A model generated the notes under the pieces. It was not told the origin of the DNA, did not search any database, and saw nothing but the letters and a program-made list of their open reading frames with translations. 64,000 nt of DNA, from assembly GCA_017550335.1 (NCBI GenBank), contig JAFZPM010000009.1:1-64000 (forward strand). Reading direction: 5' to 3'. Below, piece after piece: positions 40,286 to 49,639 of this stretch. This DNA is from Paludibacteraceae bacterium. Its GTDB lineage: Bacteria; Bacteroidota; Bacteroidia; Bacteroidales; Paludibacteraceae. A program made the position numbers and the translations under genes. Numbering within the stretch: the stretch's first letter is position 1; each line of letters begins with the position of its first letter.

Positions 40286-43270
40286 ATGGTGAAAACGCAT
40301 ATTCTTTCCATCATAGTCTTCCTAGCCATTTCTTTTGATGTTTTCGCTCAAAACTCGGATTTGGACAATGCTGTCGTTCCTGCCTATGCTTTCCTGCAGA
40401 AAGAGTATTCTGCGTTGAAACATAACAAGTTGAGTAACGATAGTTCGTTCCTTGATATGGGCAAGAAGAAAATCGATATTTATCTATCCAAATATGTGGA
40501 GGGAATTCCGTTGAGGGAGAATGTCGTCGAAAGGATCTATGACACCGTTTCCGCCTACCTGCCTAGAGCGTACAAGAACTATGACCTCACCCTGTACGTC
40601 AATCGTTATGAGATACATGATTTGGTGCCCAACTGGACCCGTAAGGATATGAAGTTGGATAAGGGACGCTTCGAGAAGGAGTACTTCAAGGGGCATCAGT
40701 TGGTGCGCAACGTGAGCAAACCTTACACGCCGGAGAAGGGCTTGGCGAACCGCCATATCGCCATGTGGCCGAGCCATGGATGGTACTTCGAGTCGAACAC
40801 GAAGGGAAGCCAGTGGCAGTGGCAGCGTCCTTGCATCTTTCAGGTGGTGGAGGACACCTACACGTTGGGATATGTCTTGCCCTATATCGCTCCCATGCTG
40901 GAGAACGCCGGGGCGACCGTGCTGTTGCCTAGGGAGCGTGATACGCAGTACAACGAGGTGATTGTGGACAATGACACGAATGGCGACTACCTCTACGAGG
41001 AGTTGAACGGCAAGGATTGCATCTGGATGGGCTGCGATTCCGCAGGCTTCGCCAACAAGAAGAAGATGTACGTGGAGGGTGACCAGCCCTTCAGGATGGG
41101 TACCTGCCGTCAGGTGAAAACATCGAAGGAGAAGAGTGCCGAGGTGCATTGGGTGCCGGAGATTCCGGAGGATGGCGACTATGCGGTCTATGTCTCCTAC
41201 CAGACCTTGCCGGAGAGCACGGCGGAGGCGCACTATAAGGTGAACCATGCGGGAGGCTCCACGGAGTTCATCGTCAACCAGCGCATGGGCGGCGGTACGT
41301 GGATCTACTTGGGTACTTTCCATTTCAAACAGGGACTCCATCCTTCCATGGGTATGGTCGTCTTGACGAACCAGTCGCGGGGCGGCAAGGTGGTCACGGC
41401 CGATGCGGTGAAGTTCGGTGGCGGCATGGGTAATATCGGTCGACCGGTGGTCACCGCGGAGGGCGATACGGTGGTGCAGGTCAGCGACAGGCTCCGTTTC
41501 CTGGAGGGGGCGCGCTACTGGTTGCAGTGGGCGGGATACCCGGACTCTGTCTTCTCGAGGAATGACGCAAGGAACGATTACAAGGATGATTATATGTGCC
41601 GCGGAGAGTGGGTGAACGACCTGATCGGTGGCTCCCCGAGGGCGAAGGATAGGCCTGGCAAGCGCATCCCTATCGATGTGGCGTTCGGCCTCCATACGGA
41701 TGCGGGACAGCTCTTGCGGGACTCTATTTTCGGCACGTTGGCGATATACATGTCCGAGAGTTACGGGAACCGTGAATACTGGAATGGGCAAAGACGTCTG
41801 GCGGGACGTGACTTGACGGATATGATCCAGACGCAGGTGGTGGAGGATATCCGCCGTGCCTTCCGTCCTAACTGGACCCGCCGCAAGATGACGGACGCTT
41901 CCTACTACGAGGCCCGTGTGCCGGAGGTGCCGACCATGTTGCTGGAGTTGCTTTCCCACCAGAACTATACGGACATGAAGTATGGGTTGGATCCTAACTT
42001 CCGCTTCTTCGCCAGCCGTTCCATCTACAAGGCGCTCCTGAAGTTCATCGCCTATCAGTATAAGACGGACTATGTGGTGCAGCCGTTGCCTGTGACGAAC
42101 TTCAGCACGGAGTTCTACGACAAGAAAAAGAGGAGTGTGTTCCTCAGTTGGGAACCGCAGGAGGATAGCCTGGAGGTGACCGCCACCCCTTCCAAATATG
42201 TGGTTTACGTCTCCCGGAATGATGGGGGATGGGATAATGGAACTTTGGTGGATGCGCCGCATTATGTGATGCCGATAGACTCGGGTGTCATCTATAATTT
42301 CAAGGTGACGGCTGTGAATGACGGAGGTGAGAGCTTCCCTTCGGAGGTCCTCTCCGTGTGCAAGGGTAAATCGGCCCAGACGGCCCTGATCATCAACGGG
42401 TTCGACCGTGTCTCCGCTCCTGAGTATTTCGATACGGGTGATTTCTCCGGCTTTTTGGACGATTGCGACCAGGGTGTGCCGGACCATTATGACCTCAGCT
42501 ATGTCGGCAAGCAGTATGGCTTCCGTAAGCGTCAGAAGTTCCGTAGCAATGCGGAGCCTGGGCATGGGGCCTGCCAAATCGATTACGAGGGGGTGGTCAT
42601 CGCCGGTAACACGTTCGACTTTCCCTTGTTGCATGGCAAGTCCATCAAGAAAGCGGGGTATTCGTTTGTCTCCTGTTCCAAGGCGGCTGTCACGGAAGGC
42701 AGTTACAATATCAGACGGTTCGCTTTCGTGGACCTGATATTGGGGGAGGAGAAGGAGACCGTGGTGGGCTTGGGCACGCGCTATAAGACATTCCCTCCTC
42801 GGTTGCAGGAGGAGCTGCGTACTTACCTGTACCATGGAGGCAGACTCTATGCGAGCGGTGCCTATATCGCCTCCGACCTGATGGAGCGGGATTCCCTCTG
42901 TGTCGATGACGACATATATTTCGCGGAAAAGGTCCTGAAGTACACCCTGAAGCAGAGTAGGCCGGAGACGGAGGGAAGGATATCCAACTATTTCTCCGTC
43001 AACAAGGAGTTCGCGAAGAAGTTTTACAACTATAACAAGACATTAGGGAAATTCCAATATGCGGTGGAGTCGCCGGATGCCATCGACTGTGTGAATGGTT
43101 CCACGGTGGTCCATTCTTTCGAGGGTTGTAACCTGCCTTGCGCCGTGGCGTATAAGGGCAGGTACCGGACATACATCTCCTCGGTTCCTTTCGAGTCTAT
43201 CGCTACGCAATCCGCTCGAGACGATCTGATGAAGGAGATCGTGGATTTCCTGCTTAAAAAGAAAAAATAG
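40286..43270 (+). CDS. Secreted amidase-like protein with golvesin and Fn3 domains
   Basis: 994 aa from ATG 40286; an earlier in-frame ATG (40244) lies inside the tRNA and is rejected. Signal peptide ILSIIVFLAISFDVFAQ. The catalytic part looks like an Amidase_3 (N-acetylmuramoyl-L-alanine amidase) fold split by an insert. Its motifs are MWPSHGW (first His), LLPRERD, FGLHTDAG (second His) and VPTMLLELLSHQN (catalytic Glu). The insert (about 275-390, EDGDYAVYVSY...GTWIYLGTFHF) resembles golvesin/xanthan-lyase C-terminal domains. A fibronectin type III domain follows at about 610-700, then an uncharacterised 290-residue C-terminal domain. Likely a periplasmic or surface cell-wall hydrolase; substrate unknown. 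Confidence 0.75.
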   Translation: MVKTHILSIIVFLAISFDVFAQNSDLDNAVVPAYAFLQKEYSALKHNKLSNDSSFLDMGKKKIDIYLSKYVEGIPLRENVVERIYDTVSAYLPRAYKNYDLTLYVNRYEIHDLVPNWTRKDMKLDKGRFEKEYFKGHQLVRNVSKPYTPEKGLANRHIAMWPSHGWYFESNTKGSQWQWQRPCIFQVVEDTYTLGYVLPYIAPMLENAGATVLLPRERDTQYNEVIVDNDTNGDYLYEELNGKDCIWMGCDSAGFANKKKMYVEGDQPFRMGTCRQVKTSKEKSAEVHWVPEIPEDGDYAVYVSYQTLPESTAEAHYKVNHAGGSTEFIVNQRMGGGTWIYLGTFHFKQGLHPSMGMVVLTNQSRGGKVVTADAVKFGGGMGNIGRPVVTAEGDTVVQVSDRLRFLEGARYWLQWAGYPDSVFSRNDARNDYKDDYMCRGEWVNDLIGGSPRAKDRPGKRIPIDVAFGLHTDAGQLLRDSIFGTLAIYMSESYGNREYWNGQRRLAGRDLTDMIQTQVVEDIRRAFRPNWTRRKMTDASYYEARVPEVPTMLLELLSHQNYTDMKYGLDPNFRFFASRSIYKALLKFIAYQYKTDYVVQPLPVTNFSTEFYDKKKRSVFLSWEPQEDSLEVTATPSKYVVYVSRNDGGWDNGTLVDAPHYVMPIDSGVIYNFKVTAVNDGGESFPSEVLSVCKGKSAQTALIINGFDRVSAPEYFDTGDFSGFLDDCDQGVPDHYDLSYVGKQYGFRKRQKFRSNAEPGHGACQIDYEGVVIAGNTFDFPLLHGKSIKKAGYSFVSCSKAAVTEGSYNIRRFAFVDLILGEEKETVVGLGTRYKTFPPRLQEELRTYLYHGGRLYASGAYIASDLMERDSLCVDDDIYFAEKVLKYTLKQSRPETEGRISNYFSVNKEFAKKFYNYNKTLGKFQYAVESPDAIDCVNGSTVVHSFEGCNLPCAVAYKGRYRTYISSVPFESIATQSARDDLMKEIVDFLLKKKK

Positions 43271-43273
43271 CTT

Positions 43274-44716
43274 ATGGTGGATATTTTCATGCCTTACGTG
43301 CCGGGCGGTGAGACTACATTGTCTGCGCTCGCAACCGCTGACGGGGTGGGTTCTGTCACCCTGCTCTATACGGGTGCGCAACCTGAAGTGAAGGGTGTGC
43401 GCTCCTTGCGTATTGACCGTCTGGACGCTTGCTCGGCCATGCGTTCGATAGCGGTTGTCGCCAGCGCTCCGTACATCGCCTTGGCGTGTGATGCCCGTCC
43501 GTTCCGCTTGGGGCAGAATGCCTTGGGACGGATTGCCCAGGTGATGGATTACTCAGGCGCCGCCATGGCCTACGCCGACTACCTCGAGCAATCTGGCGAC
43601 GAGGTGAAGCTTCATCCGCTGATCGACTACCAATTGGGTAGCGTGCGGGATGATTTCGACTTCGGTCCGTTGCTCTTTTTCGAGGCGGGTAGCTTTAAGC
43701 GTTGTGTTTCGGAGATGGACGAATCCGTCGCCTTCTCTTCCCTCTATGATTTGCGGTTGAGGCTTTCGGAACAGGCGCTTCCTTTCCATTTGAACGAAAC
43801 ATTGTACACGGTGTTGTCGGAGGACAAGACCTCTTCCGAGGAGAAGCAGTTCGCCTACGTGGACGCCCGCAACCGTGAGGTGCAGATCGAGCGGGAGAGG
43901 GTCTTCACCGAATACCTGAAGCGGGTGGGGGCCTACTTGGAACCGTCGTTCACGCCAGTGTCGCTGGATGACGCATCCTTCGAATACGAGGCTTCGGTCA
44001 TCATCCCTGTGCGCAACCGTGTGAAAACCATATCGGACGCTATCCGTTCAGTGCTTTCCCAAAAGACGGATTTCGCTTTCAACCTGATTGTGGTGGACAA
44101 CCACTCCACGGATGGGACGACGGAGGCGATAGATGCCCTCGCGAAGCAGGACGCCCGCATCATACATGTGGTCCCTTCCCGTGATGATCTAGGCATCGGA
44201 GGATGCTGGAACGAGGGGGTGAACCATCCTAAATGCGGCAAGTTCGCCATCCAATTGGACAGTGACGATGTCTATAGCGGAGAGGATACCGTCCGCAAGA
44301 TCGTCGCCGCTTTTTACGAGCAACAATGCGCCATGGTGGTGGGCACGTACGCCATCACCAATTTCAGGATGGAGACCATCCCGCCGGGTGTGATCGACCA
44401 TCGAGAGTGGACCTATGAGAACGGAAGGAACAACGCTTTGAGGATAAATGGGTTAGGGGCTCCCCGCGCCTTCTACACGCCTTTGCTGCGTAGGCTCCAG
44501 TTGCCTAACACGAGCTATGGGGAGGATTATGCGATGGGACTGACCATCTCGCATAACTACCCGATCGGTAGGATCTACGATGTGCTCTACCTTTGCCGTC
44601 GCTGGGAGGGCAATTCGGACGCAAATCTGGATATCGTTAAGCAGAATAAGAATAATCTATATAAGGACAAATTGCGTACCATCGAGATGATGCGCAGGAT
44701 TAAGGAGTCGAGGTGA
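43274..44716 (+). CDS. Tandem-domain family 2 glycosyltransferase
   Basis: 480 aa. Residues about 240-470 are a clear GT2 domain: [48 protein letters not shown] and GEDYAMGL. Residues 1-235 also look like a degenerate GT-A fold ([15 protein letters not shown], and [11 protein letters not shown]...HPLIDY), so the protein may be two GT-A domains in one chain. No membrane segment, so a cytoplasmic enzyme for a surface glycan is likely. It starts 3 bases after the amidase and overlaps the next gene by one base. Confidence 0.8.
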   Translation: MVDIFMPYVPGGETTLSALATADGVGSVTLLYTGAQPEVKGVRSLRIDRLDACSAMRSIAVVASAPYIALACDARPFRLGQNALGRIAQVMDYSGAAMAYADYLEQSGDEVKLHPLIDYQLGSVRDDFDFGPLLFFEAGSFKRCVSEMDESVAFSSLYDLRLRLSEQALPFHLNETLYTVLSEDKTSSEEKQFAYVDARNREVQIERERVFTEYLKRVGAYLEPSFTPVSLDDASFEYEASVIIPVRNRVKTISDAIRSVLSQKTDFAFNLIVVDNHSTDGTTEAIDALAKQDARIIHVVPSRDDLGIGGCWNEGVNHPKCGKFAIQLDSDDVYSGEDTVRKIVAAFYEQQCAMVVGTYAITNFRMETIPPGVIDHREWTYENGRNNALRINGLGAPRAFYTPLLRRLQLPNTSYGEDYAMGLTISHNYPIGRIYDVLYLCRRWEGNSDANLDIVKQNKNNLYKDKLRTIEMMRRIKESR

Positions 44717-45597
44717 TGGATGTCAGGAAATTTTACGAGGAACAACTGGCCGAATGGCCGGAATTTAGGCAGAGAGTAGAACAATTGGGGCAAGTGGAAT
44801 TGCGCGAGTTCAGACTGAACGGTTTCACGGTCAAGGCGCAGTTCAACCCGGCCCGTGCGGTTTCATCGGGTGCCAAGTTGGACAAGGAGACTATCGCTAA
44901 ACGCAAGTGTTTCCTGTGTTCCGACAACCGTCCGGAGGTGCAGCGCGGACTCAAGTTGAACGATCGGTTCACGTTGTTGGTGAATCCCTTCCCGATCCTC
45001 AAGGAGCATTTCACGATCGCCTGCGACACGCATTGCCCTCAGGAGATAAAACCCAATTTGGGTGACATGCTGGACTTTGCCCAGATGATGCCTGACCATA
45101 TCATTTTCTATAACGGTCCACGTTGCGGAGCCTCCGCACCCGACCATCTGCATTTCCAGGCTGTGGCGAAGGGCCAATTGCCGTTGGAACAGGAGTGGAA
45201 GAAGGCGGAGAAGCGCGAACTGTCCGAGTGGAACGGCCACCGGATGGAGCAGTTGGTGGGTTTCGGTCGGAGTTGCGTGCATGCGGAGTCGGACCGGAAG
45301 GATGCGTTGACGTCGCTCTTCAACCAGACGTACACCCAATACATGATGATGGAGGGGGGCAATGAGGAGCCTCGGCTGAATCTGTTTGTCATGTACGAGG
45401 AGAAACGGTGGCATTTCTTCCTTTTCCCTCGCAAGGCGCATCGTCCTACCCAGTATTTCGCGGAGGGTGATTCGTACCGTATGATCAGTCCGGGAGCGAT
45501 TGATATGGCGGGTCTCTTCGTATTGCCTCGCAGGGAGGATTTCGATGCGATGACCCTTAATGAGTTGAAGGATGTGTTTAGTCAAGTCTCATTGTGA
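44716..45597 (+). CDS. DUF4922 protein, GalT/HIT-like nucleotidyltransferase candidate
   Basis: 293 aa; ATG 44716 overlaps the upstream stop as TGATG. Motifs: KRKCFLCSDNRP (a CxxC pair), LVNPFPILKEHFTIA, and GASAPDHLHFQA, which recalls the histidine motif of GalT, Ap4A phosphorylase and GDP-sugar phosphorylases. Matches the DUF4922 family of Bacteroidetes. With the glycosyltransferase next to it, a sugar-nucleotide reaction is a reasonable guess, but the substrate is not evident. Confidence 0.75.
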   Translation: MDVRKFYEEQLAEWPEFRQRVEQLGQVELREFRLNGFTVKAQFNPARAVSSGAKLDKETIAKRKCFLCSDNRPEVQRGLKLNDRFTLLVNPFPILKEHFTIACDTHCPQEIKPNLGDMLDFAQMMPDHIIFYNGPRCGASAPDHLHFQAVAKGQLPLEQEWKKAEKRELSEWNGHRMEQLVGFGRSCVHAESDRKDALTSLFNQTYTQYMMMEGGNEEPRLNLFVMYEEKRWHFFLFPRKAHRPTQYFAEGDSYRMISPGAIDMAGLFVLPRREDFDAMTLNELKDVFSQVSL

Positions 45598-46076
45598 TGG
45601 TGGTTATGAGACGGTTATTGTTATTGATTCTCTCCTGTTGGGTGTCGGTGGTTTCGTATGCCGAGGAGCAGGCGACCCCGATCCAAGCGGCGGAGGTGAA
45701 CATCCGGGAGGTGAGCCATGGCGGGTTGTTGCGGGCCAAGGAGGACGCTCCGTCGATCATCTTCATGCGGGAGGGGGGTACCACCCGTTATTTCCTTGAG
45801 ATGATCACGACGCATAAGTTGGACAATCTGATGTTGTTCTACTTGGGAAAGTCCAAGGACCAGGTGCGTGAGTGCCTTGAGTATTTCCAGAAGATCCTGG
45901 ACGAGAAGGCGCAGGTCACCGTGCGGGACGATGTCAAGAGCGTCTATTCCATATCGTATCAGCAGGAGTCCGGGAAGAACCTCCGTTTCTCCACCAGTGG
46001 CTTTGTGGGGGATGGGTATCTCAGCAAGGCGAATATCAGAAAGTTCATCTCCGACTTGGATAAGTTCACCGAGTAG
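45597..46076 (+). CDS. Small secreted protein of unknown function
   Basis: 159 aa from ATG 45597 (TGATG overlap with the upstream gene; MRR at 45606 is an alternative). Signal peptide LLLLILSCWVSVVSYAE. The mature part is small and mixed alpha/beta, with FYLGKSKDQVRECLEYFQKIL and a C-terminal LSKANIRKFISDLDKF. I recognise no family. Last gene of the amidase-GT2-DUF4922 operon, closed by a hairpin. Confidence 0.7.
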   Translation: MVVMRRLLLLILSCWVSVVSYAEEQATPIQAAEVNIREVSHGGLLRAKEDAPSIIFMREGGTTRYFLEMITTHKLDNLMLFYLGKSKDQVRECLEYFQKILDEKAQVTVRDDVKSVYSISYQQESGKNLRFSTSGFVGDGYLSKANIRKFISDLDKFTE

Positions 46077-46120
46077 TTTGGCGGCAGGGAGTTGCCTTCG
46101 GTGTGTTAGGTGAAAAAATA

Positions 46121-46150
46121 AAGCCCAATGCGTATGCATTGAGCTTTTTC
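46121..46150. terminator. Bidirectional terminator
   Basis: AAGCCCAATGC (46121-46131) and GCATTGAGCTT (46136-46146) pair with one mismatch around a 4-base loop, with A-run on the left and T-run on the right. It serves the operon ending at 46076 and the tRNA-Arg on the other strand. Confidence 0.8.
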
Positions 46151-46155
46151 TTTTG

Positions 46156-46227
46156 TAGTCGAGCCGGGAATCGAACCCGGATCTAAGGTTTAGGAAACCC
46201 GTATTCTATCCATTGAACTACTCAACC
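46156..46227 (-). tRNA. tRNA-Arg (CCT)
   Basis: Read on the minus strand: acceptor GGTTGAG/CTCGACT with a G-U first pair, D arm GTTC...GAAT, anticodon loop TTCCTAA (anticodon CCT, reading AGG), and T arm CCGGG-TTCGATT-CCCGG. The outermost anticodon-stem pair is C-U mismatched. CCA is not encoded. The 46228-46525 gap otherwise holds only AT-rich repeats. Confidence 0.88.
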
Positions 46228-46350
46228 AAACCCATGATTCCCTCGTTGAAAATCACTGCGCGAATTTAAAAGAAAAATGCTCCGCTCCCAACTCTTTGCG
46301 AAATAAAATTTACGTTTTTCCACACGACGGTTTCATTTAGCATGTCGGAT

Positions 46351-46384
46351 ATTTACTATTTAACTATTTGCGATTTACTATTTT
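46351..46384. repeat. AT-rich dispersed repeat (TAAATAGTAAATCG type), copy 1
   Basis: Minus-strand reading is a run of AAATAGTAAATCGCAAATAGTTAAATAG type units. Related runs occur at 50.02-50.14, 54.91-54.96, 55.02-55.06 and 59.18-59.33 kb, always intergenic. Confidence 0.7.
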
Positions 46385-46525
46385 GAGTCGCGGCGCACAT
46401 GTTTTTATTCTTCTCTTCTAACTGAAACCGCTGGTGATTTTTTGTGGTTTCACCTGTTAACTAATTATTTTTGAAATCATTATGTCTTTTAAAGACTATT
46501 TCCCTTCCATTCCGGACGTCTCTAC

Positions 46526-47890
46526 TCACTTATCGTAGTATTCGAATTCGTATATGGAGCCGTTCTTAAATTCGCCCTTCTCGTAGGTGAGGATCTCCGT
46601 GGTGTTTGTGTGGCTGTCGGTTTTAGACAAAATAGTCCGAAACACTTTCCCTTCGTGGTAAACCTCGCGTTTGGTGGGGCGGTTATACCCTTCGTATTGG
46701 GCGGCCATGGCGAGATGGCAGTCGCCGTATGCGTCGCAGGAGGTGAAGGCGGTTTCGTTTCCCCATTGGTCGTATTCGAAGATGCCTTTGGAGTCCGCCC
46801 AAGGCTCGTCCACATATTCGTATGGCGAGACGAAGATCACGTCTTCGTCCGAATCGGTGCTAGCCACCTTCTTGCGGTACTTGTCGCCTCTGCCGTAGTA
46901 AGTGGTGACCGACGTCTCTTTCCCGTTCTTGTATTCCCAGACCCGTTTTTCCCAGTTGCCATCGTTTTCCTTCACGAGCGATTCCAGTTGGTTGCCCTCC
47001 GCGTCGTAAGTGTAGATGATTTCTTTGCTTATCACGTTTGGCTTGGAAATGTTGCATGTCATCAATCTCACCTCCCTGCCAGCTTGGTCATATTCCACGG
47101 AATCCTTGCGGTCCTTACGCATGTCATAGGTGCATGCGACACGTCCTGAATCATCATAGAGGCGCAGTTCGATGAGGCCTTCACCCTGATGGTAGTATTT
47201 CCTGCCGCACAATTTGCCCGAATTGTTGTACTCGTATGTGTACCGGGATTCTCCGTTCCATTTTTGTTCTACCCTTTCAGTGATTTTACCATCCTTGTTG
47301 TAGGTGTTGTGGATGACCGAATAGGGGACGCATTTGTTCTCCGAGTGGGAGTAACTGGCATAGACCGAGTCGAGCATGTTGCCGTTCTTGTCGTAGGTTA
47401 TCTTCAATTCGCTGTAGGGTATGCCTTGCGCATGGTTATACCAGTTTGAAGCGATCAGTCTATTCTTTTGGTCGTAGGAGTTCTTTTTCTCCATGCTCAG
47501 TTTGCCTCTCGTGAATACTTGTTCCTCTGACAACAGATTCTTCCCCTTGAATTTGCGTGACGTTTGTTCGTAGATGACGGAGTCCGAATTGATGAGTGTC
47601 TCCTCGATGCAATCACCGTTCCTGTCGTAGCGCATGATTCTCTTCTTCCATGAGCAGGCGTATTCCGTGAGTTGTTTTTCCTTGTTGAACTTCCACGTGT
47701 TCGTCACCTTGTCCTTTTGTGGCTGGTCCTTCACCCATTTCACGGAGTATTGGTTCACAGACTTCACATTCCCGACGAATCCGGCTCTTTCGACGTCGTT
47801 CTCCTTTTCGGGGAGGGGGAATTCGGACTGCGCATTTATCGATGTGCTGAATGCAAATACGGAAAGAATGAATAAATATCTGAAATCCAT
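46526..47890 (-). CDS. Secreted YD-repeat-like protein
   Basis: 454 aa with a signal peptide (LFILSVFAFSTSINAQ). Most of the chain is a succession of short beta-hairpin units of the YD/RHS-like type: RYDRNGDCIEE, TYDKNGNMLDS, TYNKDGKITER, YEYNNSGKLCGRK, YDDSGRVACTYD, TYDAEGNQLES and EYDQWGNETAF. These fold into elongated beta structures in surface proteins. No toxin domain is seen at the C terminus, unlike RHS toxins. Single gene; function unknown. Upstream, 47891-48433 is AT-rich with no gene visible. Confidence 0.75.
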   Translation of the reverse strand: MDFRYLFILSVFAFSTSINAQSEFPLPEKENDVERAGFVGNVKSVNQYSVKWVKDQPQKDKVTNTWKFNKEKQLTEYACSWKKRIMRYDRNGDCIEETLINSDSVIYEQTSRKFKGKNLLSEEQVFTRGKLSMEKKNSYDQKNRLIASNWYNHAQGIPYSELKITYDKNGNMLDSVYASYSHSENKCVPYSVIHNTYNKDGKITERVEQKWNGESRYTYEYNNSGKLCGRKYYHQGEGLIELRLYDDSGRVACTYDMRKDRKDSVEYDQAGREVRLMTCNISKPNVISKEIIYTYDAEGNQLESLVKENDGNWEKRVWEYKNGKETSVTTYYGRGDKYRKKVASTDSDEDVIFVSPYEYVDEPWADSKGIFEYDQWGNETAFTSCDAYGDCHLAMAAQYEGYNRPTKREVYHEGKVFRTILSKTDSHTNTTEILTYEKGEFKNGSIYEFEYYDK

Positions 47891-48433
47891 AACAACTGCT
47901 TTTTCAATGGGTATTAGAACTCACCTCAACGTAATGGTGCAAATGTAAGGAAAAGGGATGAAAACACAATATATGGCGGGGCATCCTTCTTTTTGTGAAT
48001 CATATATTATTGATAATAAGCGGTTTAAAAATTAATCATAGATTGATATGGTAGTGGATTTTTATGGCTCTATATATTTTTGTCACAAATCAGAATTGAT
48101 TTTATCAACCAAAAATAAATTCATTAATGGATATCTGATGCGGTGAATTTTTCACAAGCATATATTTGCATTTTAATAAATTTTAAGTTATCTTCGTTAT
48201 AGTTGAGTGAAAATAAAAAATAAAACGAAGGTATATGGATGTGAAATATGATGTAACATGATATAGGCAATAAATGAAAAGTGAAGTTTACGAATAAAGG
48301 GTATGTATTTTAATTTTTTAGTTATGAGGTTTAATTTGTAGGGAGGAGTTTCGATGGTATCGGGACTCCTCCAAAAAGTTTATGGGGGGATGTAACTATC
48401 GGTTTGTCATCTCTTTTTGCGGGTTCGTGTAGG

Positions 48434-48467
48434 GATAAAAAAAGTGCGGACACCTAGGCGCCCGCAC
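48434..48467 (-). terminator. Terminator of the small lipoprotein gene
   Basis: On the minus strand GTGCGG...CCGCAC arms (48467-48462 and 48449-48444) enclose GCGCCTAGGTGT, itself partly palindromic, and are followed by TTTTTTT. It lies 25 bases after the stop at 48492. Confidence 0.8.
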
Positions 48468-48491
48468 CTCGTTTTCTGTAATCAAGAAAGA

Positions 48492-48938
48492 TTATTCAGC
48501 GATTTCAACGATGTGAGTGATTTTCTCCTTAGCATCGTCCAACCAGTAGCTAACCTTCTTGTTGTTCAAGATTGATTTCTCGATGTTGGCGAAAGGAATC
48601 GTGTCGAATGCGCCATCCTTGATGAGGATTACTTGAGCGTCGTTGGTCAAGAAGATCTTCTTGAGGTCTCCAGTAGTTTCGCCGTTAGCGTCAGTGTCCT
48701 TCAAGTTGAGGGTCCATCCGCCGTCAGCCTCTTCGTGCAAGCCGAAAGACTTAGCTGCGATACTGTTCTCTTGCAAGAAATTGTTTACAGCCTCAACTGC
48801 GGTAGCTGCAGCGCTTTCAGCAGTTTCAGCAGTAGTCTCGATAGCCTCTTGAGCTTCGTTCTCTACCTTCTTTTGTTCCTTTTTACAACCTGCCATGATG
48901 AGAGCCAAGCAACCCATCAAAAGAAAAATCTTTTTCAT
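48492..48938 (-). CDS. Small lipoprotein of unknown function
   Basis: 148 aa. Lipoprotein signal MKKIFLLMGCLALIMAGC with the modified Cys at 18. Then comes an Ala/Glu/Thr-rich helical stretch (about 25-60), and a C-terminal half with LKDTDANGETTGDLKKIFL and NIEKSILNNKKVSYWLDD. No family recognised. Separated by 44 bases from the internally repeated protein upstream and probably co-transcribed with it. Confidence 0.75.
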   Translation of the reverse strand: MKKIFLLMGCLALIMAGCKKEQKKVENEAQEAIETTAETAESAAATAVEAVNNFLQENSIAAKSFGLHEEADGGWTLNLKDTDANGETTGDLKKIFLTNDAQVILIKDGAFDTIPFANIEKSILNNKKVSYWLDDAKEKITHIVEIAE

Positions 48939-48982
48939 TGTACTAAAATTTAATGATTTATAAAATTGAATATTGTTTCTGA

Positions 48983-49639
48983 TTATTTAACGAACACTGT
49001 GTCGATGGCACCCTTAGCGATCTTCTGGTTAGAAACCAAAGAAGCGGAAACCAACTTTGTTGTTCCACCCTTCAAGGCGAACAATACCTTAGTAGGGTCA
49101 GCCTCAGCGTCGGCCATCTTGATCTCCTTGTAGTCGTTGCTGATGTAAGAAGCGGCTTGGTCAGCCAATTCGATGACGTCGCCGTCCACTTGGATTGTCA
49201 CAGCGCCAGCCTTTGCGTCCAACACATTGACTTCGCCAGTCTTTCCGAGGTGGTTGAAGCGAACCATAGTAGAATCCTTCAGACCTGATAATTCCAATTC
49301 CTTGCTGCCTTGAGCGAAAGTGGTCTCGTTGGCAGGACCGCTGATAGCGGAGTTTGAGCTCTCTGTCGGAGAGATGAGGGTTGTAGACTTCGCACCCAAA
49401 GCCAACAATACGCCAGCAGGGTTAGCCTCTGCCTTAGCCTTGTTGATCGCCTCCAAAGAAGTGCTCAAGTAAGAGCATCCGGCGTCGGACAAGTTGATCG
49501 TCTTTCCGTCGATGATGAAGGTAACGTTACCAGCAGCGATTTTGCCCGCTACGATCTTGATTGCTCCTGCATAGTTCGCATTGTTGCATGCGATGATGTC
49601 GTTGGCGCCGAATTTTGCTAAATCGATTGAATTTGCCAT
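48983..49639 (-). CDS. Internally duplicated protein of unknown function
   Basis: 218 aa, no signal peptide or membrane segment. Two diverged repeats offset by 108 residues: 39-90 (FIIDGKTINLSDAG...GVLLALGAKSTTLIS) and 147-198 (IQVDGDVIELADQA...KVLFALKGGTTKLVS). The repeat includes a D-G strand turn, a helix and a final strand. The low-aromatic, Ala/Lys/Asp-rich composition and regular codon use suggest a well-expressed structural or binding protein. I recognise no family. Confidence 0.75.
   Translation of the reverse strand: MANSIDLAKFGANDIIACNNANYAGAIKIVAGKIAAGNVTFIIDGKTINLSDAGCSYLSTSLEAINKAKAEANPAGVLLALGAKSTTLISPTESSNSAISGPANETTFAQGSKELELSGLKDSTMVRFNHLGKTGEVNVLDAKAGAVTIQVDGDVIELADQAASYISNDYKEIKMADAEADPTKVLFALKGGTTKLVSASLVSNQKIAKGAIDTVFVK

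Noticed and set aside
40484..42835. A 783-codon open frame on the minus strand opposite the amidase gene
   Set aside because: The product is rich in Arg, His and Leu without domain or signal. It is a shadow caused by GC-biased third positions of the real gene, which has signal peptide and catalytic motifs.
46526..47890. YD-repeat protein as an RHS/polymorphic toxin
   Set aside because: It is under 500 residues, has an N-terminal signal peptide, no RHS core motif and no distinct C-terminal toxin domain or immunity gene next to it.
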